From assembly GCA_030066245.1 (NCBI GenBank), contig JASJBY010000098.1, positions 1-10,838 of the forward strand: a stretch of 10,838 bases of DNA, read 5' to 3'. A program made the position numbers and the translations under genes. The notes beneath the pieces are model-generated. The model made no database searches. It was given only the letters and a program-made list of their open reading frames with translations, and was not told the DNA's origin. Below, piece after piece: positions 5,479 through 10,838 of the stretch; the first letter of the stretch is position 1, and each line of letters opens with the position of its first letter. Source of the stretch: Gammaproteobacteria bacterium (GTDB taxonomy: Bacteria; Pseudomonadota; Gammaproteobacteria; JAABTG01).

Positions 5479-7574
5479 CCCCGCCCCTGCGCTCCACAGT
5501 GCGCCGTGTTTTCCCAGCGATCCTGGAACACGAGCTCTTGGAGGGGACGTCCCTGTCGCCAACCTTCCTGTTCCAACATCGGCCGCGGGTAGAAGGCCTC
5601 CACAGGTCCGAGGCATAGAATGGCCACAGGCTTCGCACCGGTCGGCAGGCTTAGCAAGCTTGCGAGCGCGGCAGGGTCGAACATCGACACCCAGCCCAGA
5701 CCCAGGTTCTCGGCGCGGGCGGCAAGCCACATGTTCTGTATGGCGCAGGCCACGGAGCAAAGCGCCATTTCCTCCGGCATCGTACGTCGGCCGAACACCG
5801 TGCCGTCATCGGGGGCGAGTGCGGCAACCAGCACTTCAGCGCATTCACGGATGCCTTCGACTTTGAGGCGCAGGAATTCCCCGCGGCGATGGTCCAGGGC
5901 CAGGGCCGTGCGGTCGCGCTCTACCGCCACCAGATCGGTGATGCGCTCCCGCAGCGTCTCATCCTGAATGCGGATAAAGCGCCAGGGCTGCATGAGGCCC
6001 ACGGAGGGCGCCCGGTGCGCGGCCTCCAGTATCCGTGCAAGGGTCTGCTCGTCGACCCGGCTGCCGGCTGCGAAGTGCCGCATGTCCCTTCGCTCGGCGA
6101 TGATGCGATAGAGGCTGTCTCGGTCCAGGGCGGAGAATCGGGCCGCGGCGGTGGTCCGCGAGTGAGCATCCACAGGGGCGGATCCGTCGCTCACGCCGCG
6201 CTTCATGGACCGTCCCGCGATGGGGCGATCAGGCATTGCGTGATGGGTTTCGGCCTGGACACGCCAAGCCTGTTCGAATCGATCCTCCGTGTCGGCTTCG
6301 AATCGGCCGTCTTTGCGCACCAGGGAGAGATTGAACACGGTGTCGCCCGCCACATCGGTGAAGTGCAAGCCGCGCAAGCTGTCGCTGCGGCGAACGAGCC
6401 ACGCCTGCCGCACGCGCGACCAGTCCACATGCAGGTGAAAATGCTCGTTCTCCACATTGAGCCACTTGGCCTTGAACCTGAAGTCGGCCGCACTCAGCAA
6501 CAACTCGCTCACCGCACCGGCTTCGCTGCGCACCACCGCGCGCAGGAGACCCCATTCCCGGGCGGCCTCCAGCATGGCCGCCTCGGCACCCGTTCGCACC
6601 GCCATGGCGGCGAAATCACCCGCGCCATCATCGACACCCGCCTCACTGATGGCCGCAAAGATCTCACCCATACGGGCATCGAAGTGGCGGGCGACGTACT
6701 GCAGGGAACTCACGGCGTTATCCCGCAGGTACGCACGGACACAGGCCCTCCAGCCATCCAGGCCCATGCTCAGGGAGCGGCCGGCTTTTTCCCCCGCTTT
6801 CACGGCACCTGTGATGCTTTCGTACTTGTTGGTGTACCCGCGGGGCGTGATCATCAGCCCTTCCTGCAGGTAGCTGCTGCTGTTTCCGATCAGCACCGTG
6901 GTGAGCATGCCTGTCTCGCATTCTTTCATCTCGTCCAGATGCACGATCTGAATGTCCTGGGACTCGCGGTAGGCCGACTTGACGACGGCCACCGGCGTAT
7001 CCGGCTTCCGGTACTGCAGAAGTATCCGCTGCGCCTCTGCGATCTGCCGGGTGCGTCGGCCACTCTTGGGGTTGTACAGTCCGACCACGAAGTCGCTGCG
7101 CCCTGCGGCGTCGATCCGCTTGGCGATGGTGGGCCAAGGCGTTAACAGGTCGGAGAGCGAGATAGCGCAGAAGTCGTGGGTGAGCGGCGCGCCCACCAGA
7201 GAGGCGCAGGCCGAGAGCGCCGTGCAGCCGGGAATGACCTCCACCCCAATGCCGCTGGCAGGGGTCCAGCCGGATTGCAGCAGCACTTCGTAGGTGGGAC
7301 CGGCCATACCATAGACGCCGATGTCGCCCGAAGATATCAGGGCCACGGTCTTGCCCGACTTCGCCTGCTCGTAGGCCTCGACACAGCGTTCGATCTCCTC
7401 GGTCATGCCCCTGCGGATCACTTCCTTGCCTTCCAGCTGGTCCTTGAGCAGCTTAACGTAACGGGCATAGCCGATAACCACATCGGACTCGGCGATGGCC
7501 CGGCGGGCGCGGAGCGTCATGTGCGCTTCGGCTCCAGGGCCGAAACCCACCAACAGGATCCTGCCTTTATTCAC
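5475..7574 (-). CDS. cobJ-bluB: Three-part fusion: CobJ/CbiH methyltransferase - HutX/ChuX-like module - BluB
   Basis: A single uninterrupted 699-residue frame. Residues 1 to about 250 are precorrin-3B (or cobalt-factor III) C17-methyltransferase, which methylates C17 and contracts the ring using SAM. Motifs are GFGPG (10-14), SSGDIGVYGMAG (81-92), VIPGCTA (113-119), GAPLTHDFCAISLSDLLTPW (128-147) and LYNPKSGRR. Residues about 275-440 resemble heme-utilisation HutX/ChuX/HemS proteins. A linker follows, then BluB from about 480. BluB has ERRDMR with Asp497, APSVGLMQPWRF, FGRRTMPEE, CAIQNMWLAARAENLGLGWVS with Ser630, and LCLGPV; Asp497 and Ser630 match Asp32 and Ser167 of Sinorhizobium BluB. 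BluB converts reduced FMN and O2 to dimethylbenzimidazole. The GTG start has AGGAGG 4 bases upstream. The first and last domains are certain; the middle one is a pattern-based call. A processed or assembled polyprotein cannot be excluded. Confidence 0.93.
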   Translation of the reverse strand: MNKGRILLVGFGPGAEAHMTLRARRAIAESDVVIGYARYVKLLKDQLEGKEVIRRGMTEEIERCVEAYEQAKSGKTVALISSGDIGVYGMAGPTYEVLLQSGWTPASGIGVEVIPGCTALSACASLVGAPLTHDFCAISLSDLLTPWPTIAKRIDAAGRSDFVVGLYNPKSGRRTRQIAEAQRILLQYRKPDTPVAVVKSAYRESQDIQIVHLDEMKECETGMLTTVLIGNSSSYLQEGLMITPRGYTNKYESITGAVKAGEKAGRSLSMGLDGWRACVRAYLRDNAVSSLQYVARHFDARMGEIFAAISEAGVDDGAGDFAAMAVRTGAEAAMLEAAREWGLLRAVVRSEAGAVSELLLSAADFRFKAKWLNVENEHFHLHVDWSRVRQAWLVRRSDSLRGLHFTDVAGDTVFNLSLVRKDGRFEADTEDRFEQAWRVQAETHHAMPDRPIAGRSMKRGVSDGSAPVDAHSRTTAAARFSALDRDSLYRIIAERRDMRHFAAGSRVDEQTLARILEAAHRAPSVGLMQPWRFIRIQDETLRERITDLVAVERDRTALALDHRRGEFLRLKVEGIRECAEVLVAALAPDDGTVFGRRTMPEEMALCSVACAIQNMWLAARAENLGLGWVSMFDPAALASLLSLPTGAKPVAILCLGPVEAFYPRPMLEQEGWRQGRPLQELVFQDRWENTAHCGAQGRG
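6255..6752 (-). other. HutX/ChuX/HemS-like module inside the CobJ-BluB fusion (residues about 275-440)
   Basis: This part belongs to neither CobJ nor BluB. Its layout follows single-domain HutX/ChuX proteins of about 165 residues: an N-terminal helical stretch (SLQYVARHFDARMGEIFAAI), then an EWGLLRAVVRSEAGAVSE segment like the WGEVxFIVxxEGAVxE region of HutX, then HFHLHVDWSRVRQAWLVRR (378-396), a GLHFTDVAGDTVFNLSLVRKD strand pair (402-422), and an acidic stretch ending in DRFEQAW. Only one Cys (278) lies between residues 250 and 480, so it is not an iron-sulphur domain like that of the long CbiH60 proteins. The similarity was recognised by eye. Possible roles are tetrapyrrole binding or handing an intermediate on, but no function is shown by the sequence. 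Confidence 0.6.
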
Positions 7575-7971
7575 GCCGCCTCCTCTTCGCTATGGAAACT
7601 GTGGCGTTTTTGCCGTCGGTTCCTCTGTACTTGTACTTCTCCAGCAACAGATCCTGCATGGCGACATCCGCCGCCAATAAGGCCGCCGCCTCCGCCACCG
7701 CCGGCGTCCCCATGTGCTTGTGCACTGTTTCCGAAGGGTTGGGTACCTGGACCTGGGCCAGGGCCTCGGCGCTGAAGAAGCGCAAGGACCAGCCGTGCAG
7801 GGCAGCCAGCTGCAGAATGGCCTGCTCATCGCTTTTCTGGTCAATGGTGGCCACCTCGGTCACGGCATCAACGGTGAGTCTGGCGATTTCAAGAGACCTC
7901 GCCACGGCGTTTTCCAAGGTCTCCAGGGAGGCGCCGCGATCGCAGCCGAGTCCAAGGGTTACCTGAGTCAC
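7567..7971 (-). CDS. cobE: CbiG C-terminal domain protein (CobE-like)
   Basis: A 134-residue stand-alone protein equal to the C-terminal domain of CbiG and to CobE of the aerobic pathway. The N-terminal GLGCDRGAS (7-15) is the family's GxGCxRG motif. ATIDQKSDEQAIL (41-53), VQVPNPSETVHKHMGTPAVAEAAALLA (a long conserved block ending near 100) and KYRGTDGKNATVSIA (114-128) also fit. CbiG opens the delta-lactone of cobalt-precorrin-5A; the role of the C-terminal domain and of CobE is poorly known. The GTG start at 7971 has GGAGG 7 bases upstream and overlaps the previous stop as GTGA. The protein ends in a basic tail, KRRRRE, shaped by the ribosome site of the next gene. It overlaps the fusion gene by 8 bases. 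Confidence 0.9.
   Translation of the reverse strand: MTQVTLGLGCDRGASLETLENAVARSLEIARLTVDAVTEVATIDQKSDEQAILQLAALHGWSLRFFSAEALAQVQVPNPSETVHKHMGTPAVAEAAALLAADVAMQDLLLEKYKYRGTDGKNATVSIAKRRRRE
7579..7584 (-). promoter_or_regulatory. Ribosome binding site of the cobJ-bluB fusion gene
   Basis: A perfect AGGAGG, 4 bases before the GTG at 7574. It is read in the preceding gene as two AGG arginine codons in that protein's KRRRRE tail, so one segment serves both as coding sequence and as the next start signal. Confidence 0.75.
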
Positions 7972-8714
7972 GGCTGATCCTCCGGCGGGCGATAGATCAC
8001 CAGGCGCCCTTCCAGCTGCTGCCGCACGGGCTCGGGAATCCGGCGCCGAGTTACCCAGAGCACGGCGCTGTACCGGTTCAGATCCACGTCATCGAAACGG
8101 GTGTACACATGGATGTTGTCCGGCAGCGGCGCGGCGCGGAACCACCAGTGCTTCGCACCTGCCTCTTGCACCAGGGCGACAGAGTCGCCGTTGACGACGT
8201 GCGCGGATACCCGAGTGATGTCGGTCTTGGACGCATCCACTTGCCAGCCCAACTCGCGCCCAAGAATATCCACCGGTACGGTCTTGCCCACGTCGGAGGC
8301 CGTGGTGATCACGGCCGTTGCGCCCAGCAAGCCGGCCAGTCGTTCTGCGTAGGCGTTGGCGCCGCCCCGATGGCCCGACAGCACCGGAATCACGAAGTGA
8401 GCGGCCTCATCCACCACCAGCACGCCGGGGTCCTCGTCCTTGGATTTAAGGTGTGGAGCGATGAGTCGCACCACGGCGCCCAGGGAAACGAAAAACACGA
8501 TCTGCTCGTAGCCCGAGAACAGCGCCTCGATCTCTGCGCTCAGCGCCCCGCGGTAGGCCTTGACTTCGTTATCGAGCCCTTCCGTGAATCCGCTAAATTT
8601 GTCCGCCACCACCACGCTTGCCTGAGGCATTCGCAAAGCCAGCGCCCGCGCTTTGCCGGCACCGTGTTTGGTTATAGCCACCAGAGCCACGCGGGGTTCT
8701 GCAGCGGTAGTCAT
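7968..8714 (-). CDS. cbiG: CbiG N-terminal and central domains (cobalt-precorrin-5A hydrolase)
   Basis: A 248-residue protein with the N-terminal and central parts of CbiG but not the C-terminal domain, which the next gene encodes. CbiG releases acetaldehyde from the C20 position of cobalt-precorrin-5A, a step specific to the cobalt-early, oxygen-independent route. Visible motifs are VALVAITKHG (9-18), IVFFVSLGAVVRLIAPHLKSKDEDPGVLVVDE (a conserved block at 72-103), LSGHRGGAN (112-120) and ITTASDV (136-142). The stretch VFFVSLGAVVR differs from the VFIxAxGIVVR seen in many CbiG proteins. The ATG start has AGGTG just before it, overlapping the cobI stop across an 8-base gap. With CobE it should work as a split CbiG. 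Confidence 0.92.
   Translation of the reverse strand: MTTAAEPRVALVAITKHGAGKARALALRMPQASVVVADKFSGFTEGLDNEVKAYRGALSAEIEALFSGYEQIVFFVSLGAVVRLIAPHLKSKDEDPGVLVVDEAAHFVIPVLSGHRGGANAYAERLAGLLGATAVITTASDVGKTVPVDILGRELGWQVDASKTDITRVSAHVVNGDSVALVQEAGAKHWWFRAAPLPDNIHVYTRFDDVDLNRYSAVLWVTRRRIPEPVRQQLEGRLVIYRPPEDQP
7979..7983 (-). promoter_or_regulatory. Ribosome binding site of the cobE-like gene
   Basis: GGAGG within the last codons of cbiG, 7 bases before the GTG at 7971. It confirms that the two CbiG parts are initiated separately and are not a frameshifted single gene. Confidence 0.75.
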
Positions 8715-8722
8715 GAATCACC

Positions 8723-9499
8723 TTACGCCTTTGCAACGCCGGATTTCTTTTTGCGGCAGCCTCGAATTATGTCGCTGCGCTCTCGGTGGGGGTTCTTCAC
8801 CAGCAACAGCGACAGATAGTTGACGGTGGTGTCCTGTAGGGACGCGACGTCGCGAATCACGCGCTCCTCCCGCGCCCCCGCCTTTTCCACGAATGCGCTG
8901 TGCTCCAGTAGTCCGCGGCGTTCCAGCAGCGCGATGATCTCGTCCAGCAAGGGCTTCACCTTGAGCAGCACCAGGGTGTCGAAGTTATCCAGCAGATGGT
9001 CGATGGTTTCGATGCCGTAGCCGGCCGGAATGATGGCCACTGTGTCGTCGGTGTCCGCCAGGGGCGTCTGCAGCAGCGCCGCGGCGGCACTGAAAGAAGA
9101 GACTCCCGCCACCGTTTCCACCTTCACTTTGGGATCCAGTCCGGCTACCGTGCGCGCCAGAGGACTGAACGTGGAGTAAGTCGAAACGTCGCCCTCCACC
9201 AGGAACAGCACGTCGGTGCCCTGGTGCAGCAGTTCGAGAACCGTCTGCGCTGCATGCATCCAGGACTTCGCCAGTATCTCCGCGTCGTGGGTCATGGGAA
9301 AAACCAAAGGCTTGTGCCCGGCCGGCGGCGAAAGTCCAGCGGCCCGGGTGATGCCGAGGGCATAGCTCTCGCTTCTTTCGGTACGCACCGGATAAGTCCA
9401 GAACGTGTCGCGCTGCAGCAACGCCCAAGCGCGGCGTGTGATCAACGCCGGATTCCCGGGGCCCAGGGATACGCCGAACAGAGCGCCTTTGCTACCCAT
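8723..9499 (-). CDS. cobI: Precorrin-2 / cobalt-factor II C20-methyltransferase
   Basis: CobI (CbiL in the anaerobic pathway) adds the C20 methyl group from SAM early in corrin-ring synthesis. The 258 residues suit the uroporphyrinogen-III-methylase-like family. Motifs are KGALFGVSLGPGNPALIT at the N-terminus, the family's KGxLYGVGxGPGDPELxT; VEGDVSTYSTF (101-111), which carries the SAM-site GDxxxY pattern; and TVAGVSSFSAAAALL (129-143). I use the ATG at 9499, since GAGG (9511-9508) lies 8 bases upstream; an in-frame GTG at 9508 has no ribosome site. With this start it overlaps cobL by 8 bases. Because the neighbour is cbiG, the natural substrate is more likely cobalt-factor II than metal-free precorrin-2, but this is inference. 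The C-terminus has a basic tail (RGCRKKKSG). Confidence 0.94.
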   Translation of the reverse strand: MGSKGALFGVSLGPGNPALITRRAWALLQRDTFWTYPVRTERSESYALGITRAAGLSPPAGHKPLVFPMTHDAEILAKSWMHAAQTVLELLHQGTDVLFLVEGDVSTYSTFSPLARTVAGLDPKVKVETVAGVSSFSAAAALLQTPLADTDDTVAIIPAGYGIETIDHLLDNFDTLVLLKVKPLLDEIIALLERRGLLEHSAFVEKAGAREERVIRDVASLQDTTVNYLSLLLVKNPHRERSDIIRGCRKKKSGVAKA

Positions 9500-10778
9500 G
9501 CTCTTCACCTCGCGCGCAAACGATCCATACCGGGTTCTCCGCGGCCAGGCGGTGCAGGTTCAGGAGCGGCTGGCTGCGGGATAGCTGAATCTGGGTGAGG
9601 TCCCAGGCTGCGCCGCTCTTGTTTAGTATCGCGATGGCGGAGGCCAGGTTCTCGAAGGTGACGAAGTTCATCACCAGAGTACCGTCTTTGCTCAGCCTTC
9701 GCAGGCACAGGGGTATTAGCTCGGTTAGCGCGCCGCCGGAACCGCCGATGAACACCGCATCGGGATCTGGCCAGGCCTCGAGGCCCCGGGGAGCTTTGCC
9801 GTGTACGAGGGTGTAATTGTGCACGCCGAGACGGCGGCGATTCTCGGCGGCGATGGTGACGTCGTCGGCGTTTTTCTCTATGGCGTACACGTGGCCCCCC
9901 GCACACAGACGCGCGGCCTCCAGACCCACGGCGCCGGACCCGGCGCCGATATCCCAGACCACCCTGTCGGGGCACAGTTGCAGGCGGGCCAGGGATACCG
10001 CCCGCACCTCGCGCTTGGTGATCAGGCCCTTGTCGGGTTGACGTTGCCGGTAGCGGTCATCTGCCAGACCGAACAGCGCGTCGTGGGGACGCGGTGCGCT
10101 GCGCCAAAGCAGCAGAATGTTGGGGTCCGCGAACTGCCGCTGGGCGGCTTCGGCGATGCTGCAATCATCGACTACGCGTTCGTCTTCTTGTAGCAGGCGC
10201 TCGGCCACCGCCAGTTGAAACTCATCAGCCAGGCCCTCGCTCACCAGCATGCGGGCGATGCGGTCGGGTGTGTTATCCGGGCTGGTGAATATCCCGAAGC
10301 GATCGTGCTGCTGGACAGAGCGCAGTACCGGGTAAAGGCCGTGTTCCGGTCCCGCTCCCGAGTGCCACTCGCCGGTGTCGTGGTGGTGGACGGAGATGAT
10401 CTTCATGTCCTGCCAAGGCAGTCCAAGGCGCGCACAGGCCAGTTGCACCGTGGACACGTTGGGCAGCACGTCACAGGCCTCGATGCACAATCTCGCCTGC
10501 AGAAAACCCGCTATGCCATGACATAAGGGATCCCCGGTGGCCAGGATTACCACGCGCCGACCCTGCGATTGGGCGCCTATTACCCAGTCGGGTACCTCGG
10601 ACAGCCGGCCCGTCAGATCCCGCGTCTGGGTTCCTTCGGTTAGCTGATCGGCGAACAACTCCAGGGTTCGCGTTCCGCCGATGACCAGATCCGCCTGTTG
10701 AAGGTAACCGAGCGCTTGGGGCGTCATGCCGTCCACACCGTTGTCCAGCACGCCGATGATGCGACAAGGCTCGGTCAT
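9492..10778 (-). CDS. cobL: Precorrin-6Y C5,15-methyltransferase (decarboxylating), CbiE-CbiT fusion
   Basis: CobL methylates C5 and C15 and removes the acetate carboxyl on C12. The 428 residues are a CbiE-CbiT fusion. The CbiE half (about 1-230) starts with IIGVLDNGVDGM, then LVIGGTRTLEL, ILATGDPLCHGI (78-89, the GDPxxxG SAM motif) and PNVSTVQLACARLGLPW (106-122). The CbiT half (about 245-428) has LITKREVRA (252-260), the class I SAM motif WDIGAGSGAVGLEAA (275-289), AIEKN (299-303) and AVFIGGSGG (341-349). The CbiE half has a His-rich stretch, SVHHHDTGEWHSGAGPEHG (129-147). The ATG start overlaps the preceding stop as ATGA. Both the split and fused forms of this enzyme are common, so the fusion itself is ordinary. 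Confidence 0.96.
   Translation of the reverse strand: MTEPCRIIGVLDNGVDGMTPQALGYLQQADLVIGGTRTLELFADQLTEGTQTRDLTGRLSEVPDWVIGAQSQGRRVVILATGDPLCHGIAGFLQARLCIEACDVLPNVSTVQLACARLGLPWQDMKIISVHHHDTGEWHSGAGPEHGLYPVLRSVQQHDRFGIFTSPDNTPDRIARMLVSEGLADEFQLAVAERLLQEDERVVDDCSIAEAAQRQFADPNILLLWRSAPRPHDALFGLADDRYRQRQPDKGLITKREVRAVSLARLQLCPDRVVWDIGAGSGAVGLEAARLCAGGHVYAIEKNADDVTIAAENRRRLGVHNYTLVHGKAPRGLEAWPDPDAVFIGGSGGALTELIPLCLRRLSKDGTLVMNFVTFENLASAIAILNKSGAAWDLTQIQLSRSQPLLNLHRLAAENPVWIVCARGEEHG
9508..9511 (-). promoter_or_regulatory. Ribosome binding site of cobI
   Basis: GAGG (continuing as GAGGTGA) lies 8 bases before the ATG at 9499 and overlaps the alternative GTG at 9508, which favours the ATG as the true start. 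Confidence 0.6.
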
Positions 10779-10838
10779 TTTTTAGGCTTCCCGGTCGCTT
10801 CCGCGAGCTTGTTGCCCCTGAAGCCGCATGCCAGCACT
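10775..10838 (-). CDS. C-terminal end of an upstream gene, product unknown (partial)
   Basis: Twenty codons read leftward from the window edge, starting VLACGFRGNKL and ending GKPKK with a TGA at 10777-10775. The stop overlaps the cobL start as ATGA, the same coupling seen at other junctions here, which is the main reason to accept this frame; a rival frame ends in TAA at 10783-10785 but would leave a gap. The fragment is too short to identify. From its place it is probably another corrin-ring gene, such as cbiC, cbiD or a methyltransferase, but the sequence does not show which. Confidence 0.55.
   Translation of the reverse strand, partial: VLACGFRGNKLAEATGKPKK

Larger units (their letters stand above)
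1..10838 (-). other. Cobalamin biosynthesis operon (interior part)
   Basis: Twelve reading frames, counting the two cut ones, lie on the minus strand with no gap longer than 9 bases. Junctions from right to left: ATGA overlap; 8-base overlap; 8-base gap; GTGA overlap; 8-base overlap; ATGA overlap; 26-base overlap; GTGA, ATGA and TTGA overlaps; 9-base gap. No hairpin followed by a T-run and no internal promoter space is present, so a single long transcript is the simplest reading. Cobalamin synthase (cobS), cobA/btuR and cobB/cbiA are not in the window. Confidence 0.85.

Noticed and set aside
5479..5760. An upstream extension of cbiB by 94 codons
   Set aside because: It would overlap the BluB domain by about 280 bases, its residues look like out-of-frame translation, and CbiB proteins normally begin at the internal Met used here.
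6255..6824. The middle region as an iron-sulphur extension like that of long CbiH60 proteins
   Set aside because: Only one Cys occurs between residues 250 and 480 and there is no CxxC motif, so a 4Fe-4S site is not possible from this stretch alone.
5889..7145. A 418-codon open frame on the plus strand opposite the fusion gene
   Set aside because: It lies wholly antisense to strongly conserved CobJ and BluB coding sequence. High third-position GC leaves the opposite strand free of stops. Its product shows no family motif.
9500..9508. A GTG start for cobI at 9508
   Set aside because: The ribosome site GAGG would overlap this codon, whereas the ATG at 9499 is 8 bases beyond it and gives the normal family N-terminus.
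1..10838. Mobile elements, CRISPR arrays, tRNAs, riboswitches or terminators
   Set aside because: Coding sequence fills the window except for gaps of 8 and 9 bases. I saw no repeat arrays, transposase motifs or hairpin-plus-T-run structures.

Overview
The window lies inside one dense cobalamin (vitamin B12) biosynthesis operon. All eleven genes are on the minus strand, so transcription runs from the right edge (10838) to the left edge (1). Both end genes are cut by the window. The high GC content, the minus-strand gene block from cbiB through bluB-type neighbours to cobT and a CobC-type phosphatase, and the style of the proteins suggest a proteobacterium, probably a gammaproteobacterium. That placement is inferred from gene order and protein style, not from a phylogenetic marker.

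In transcription order the genes are: the tail of an unidentified gene (10838-10775); cobL, a CbiE-CbiT fusion (10778-9492); cobI/cbiL (9499-8723); the N-terminal and central part of CbiG (8714-7968); a separate CbiG C-terminal domain/CobE (7971-7567); a large fusion gene (7574-5475); cbiB (5478-4567); the PLP decarboxylase cobD (4592-3564); cobQ (3567-2095); cobU (2098-1568); cobT (1571-507); and a CobC-type histidine phosphatase that runs off the left edge (497-1). The right half makes the corrin ring. The left half amidates it, attaches aminopropanol, activates it and builds the lower-ligand nucleotide.

The most unusual gene is the 699-residue fusion at 5475-7574. It joins a CobJ/CbiH ring-contracting methyltransferase, a middle module of about 165 residues that resembles HutX/ChuX/HemS heme-utilisation proteins, and BluB, which makes 5,6-dimethylbenzimidazole from reduced FMN. 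It sits exactly where the ring-building block meets the nucleotide-loop block. CbiG belongs to the cobalt-early (oxygen-independent) route, while BluB needs oxygen, so the operon combines the two chemistries.

There is almost no non-coding DNA. The only gaps are 8 and 9 bases; every other junction overlaps by 4 to 26 bases, often as ATGA, GTGA or TTGA, so translational coupling is likely. I see no promoter, terminator, riboswitch, tRNA, rRNA, insertion sequence, repeat array or CRISPR. If a cobalamin riboswitch controls this operon, it must lie upstream, beyond position 10838.
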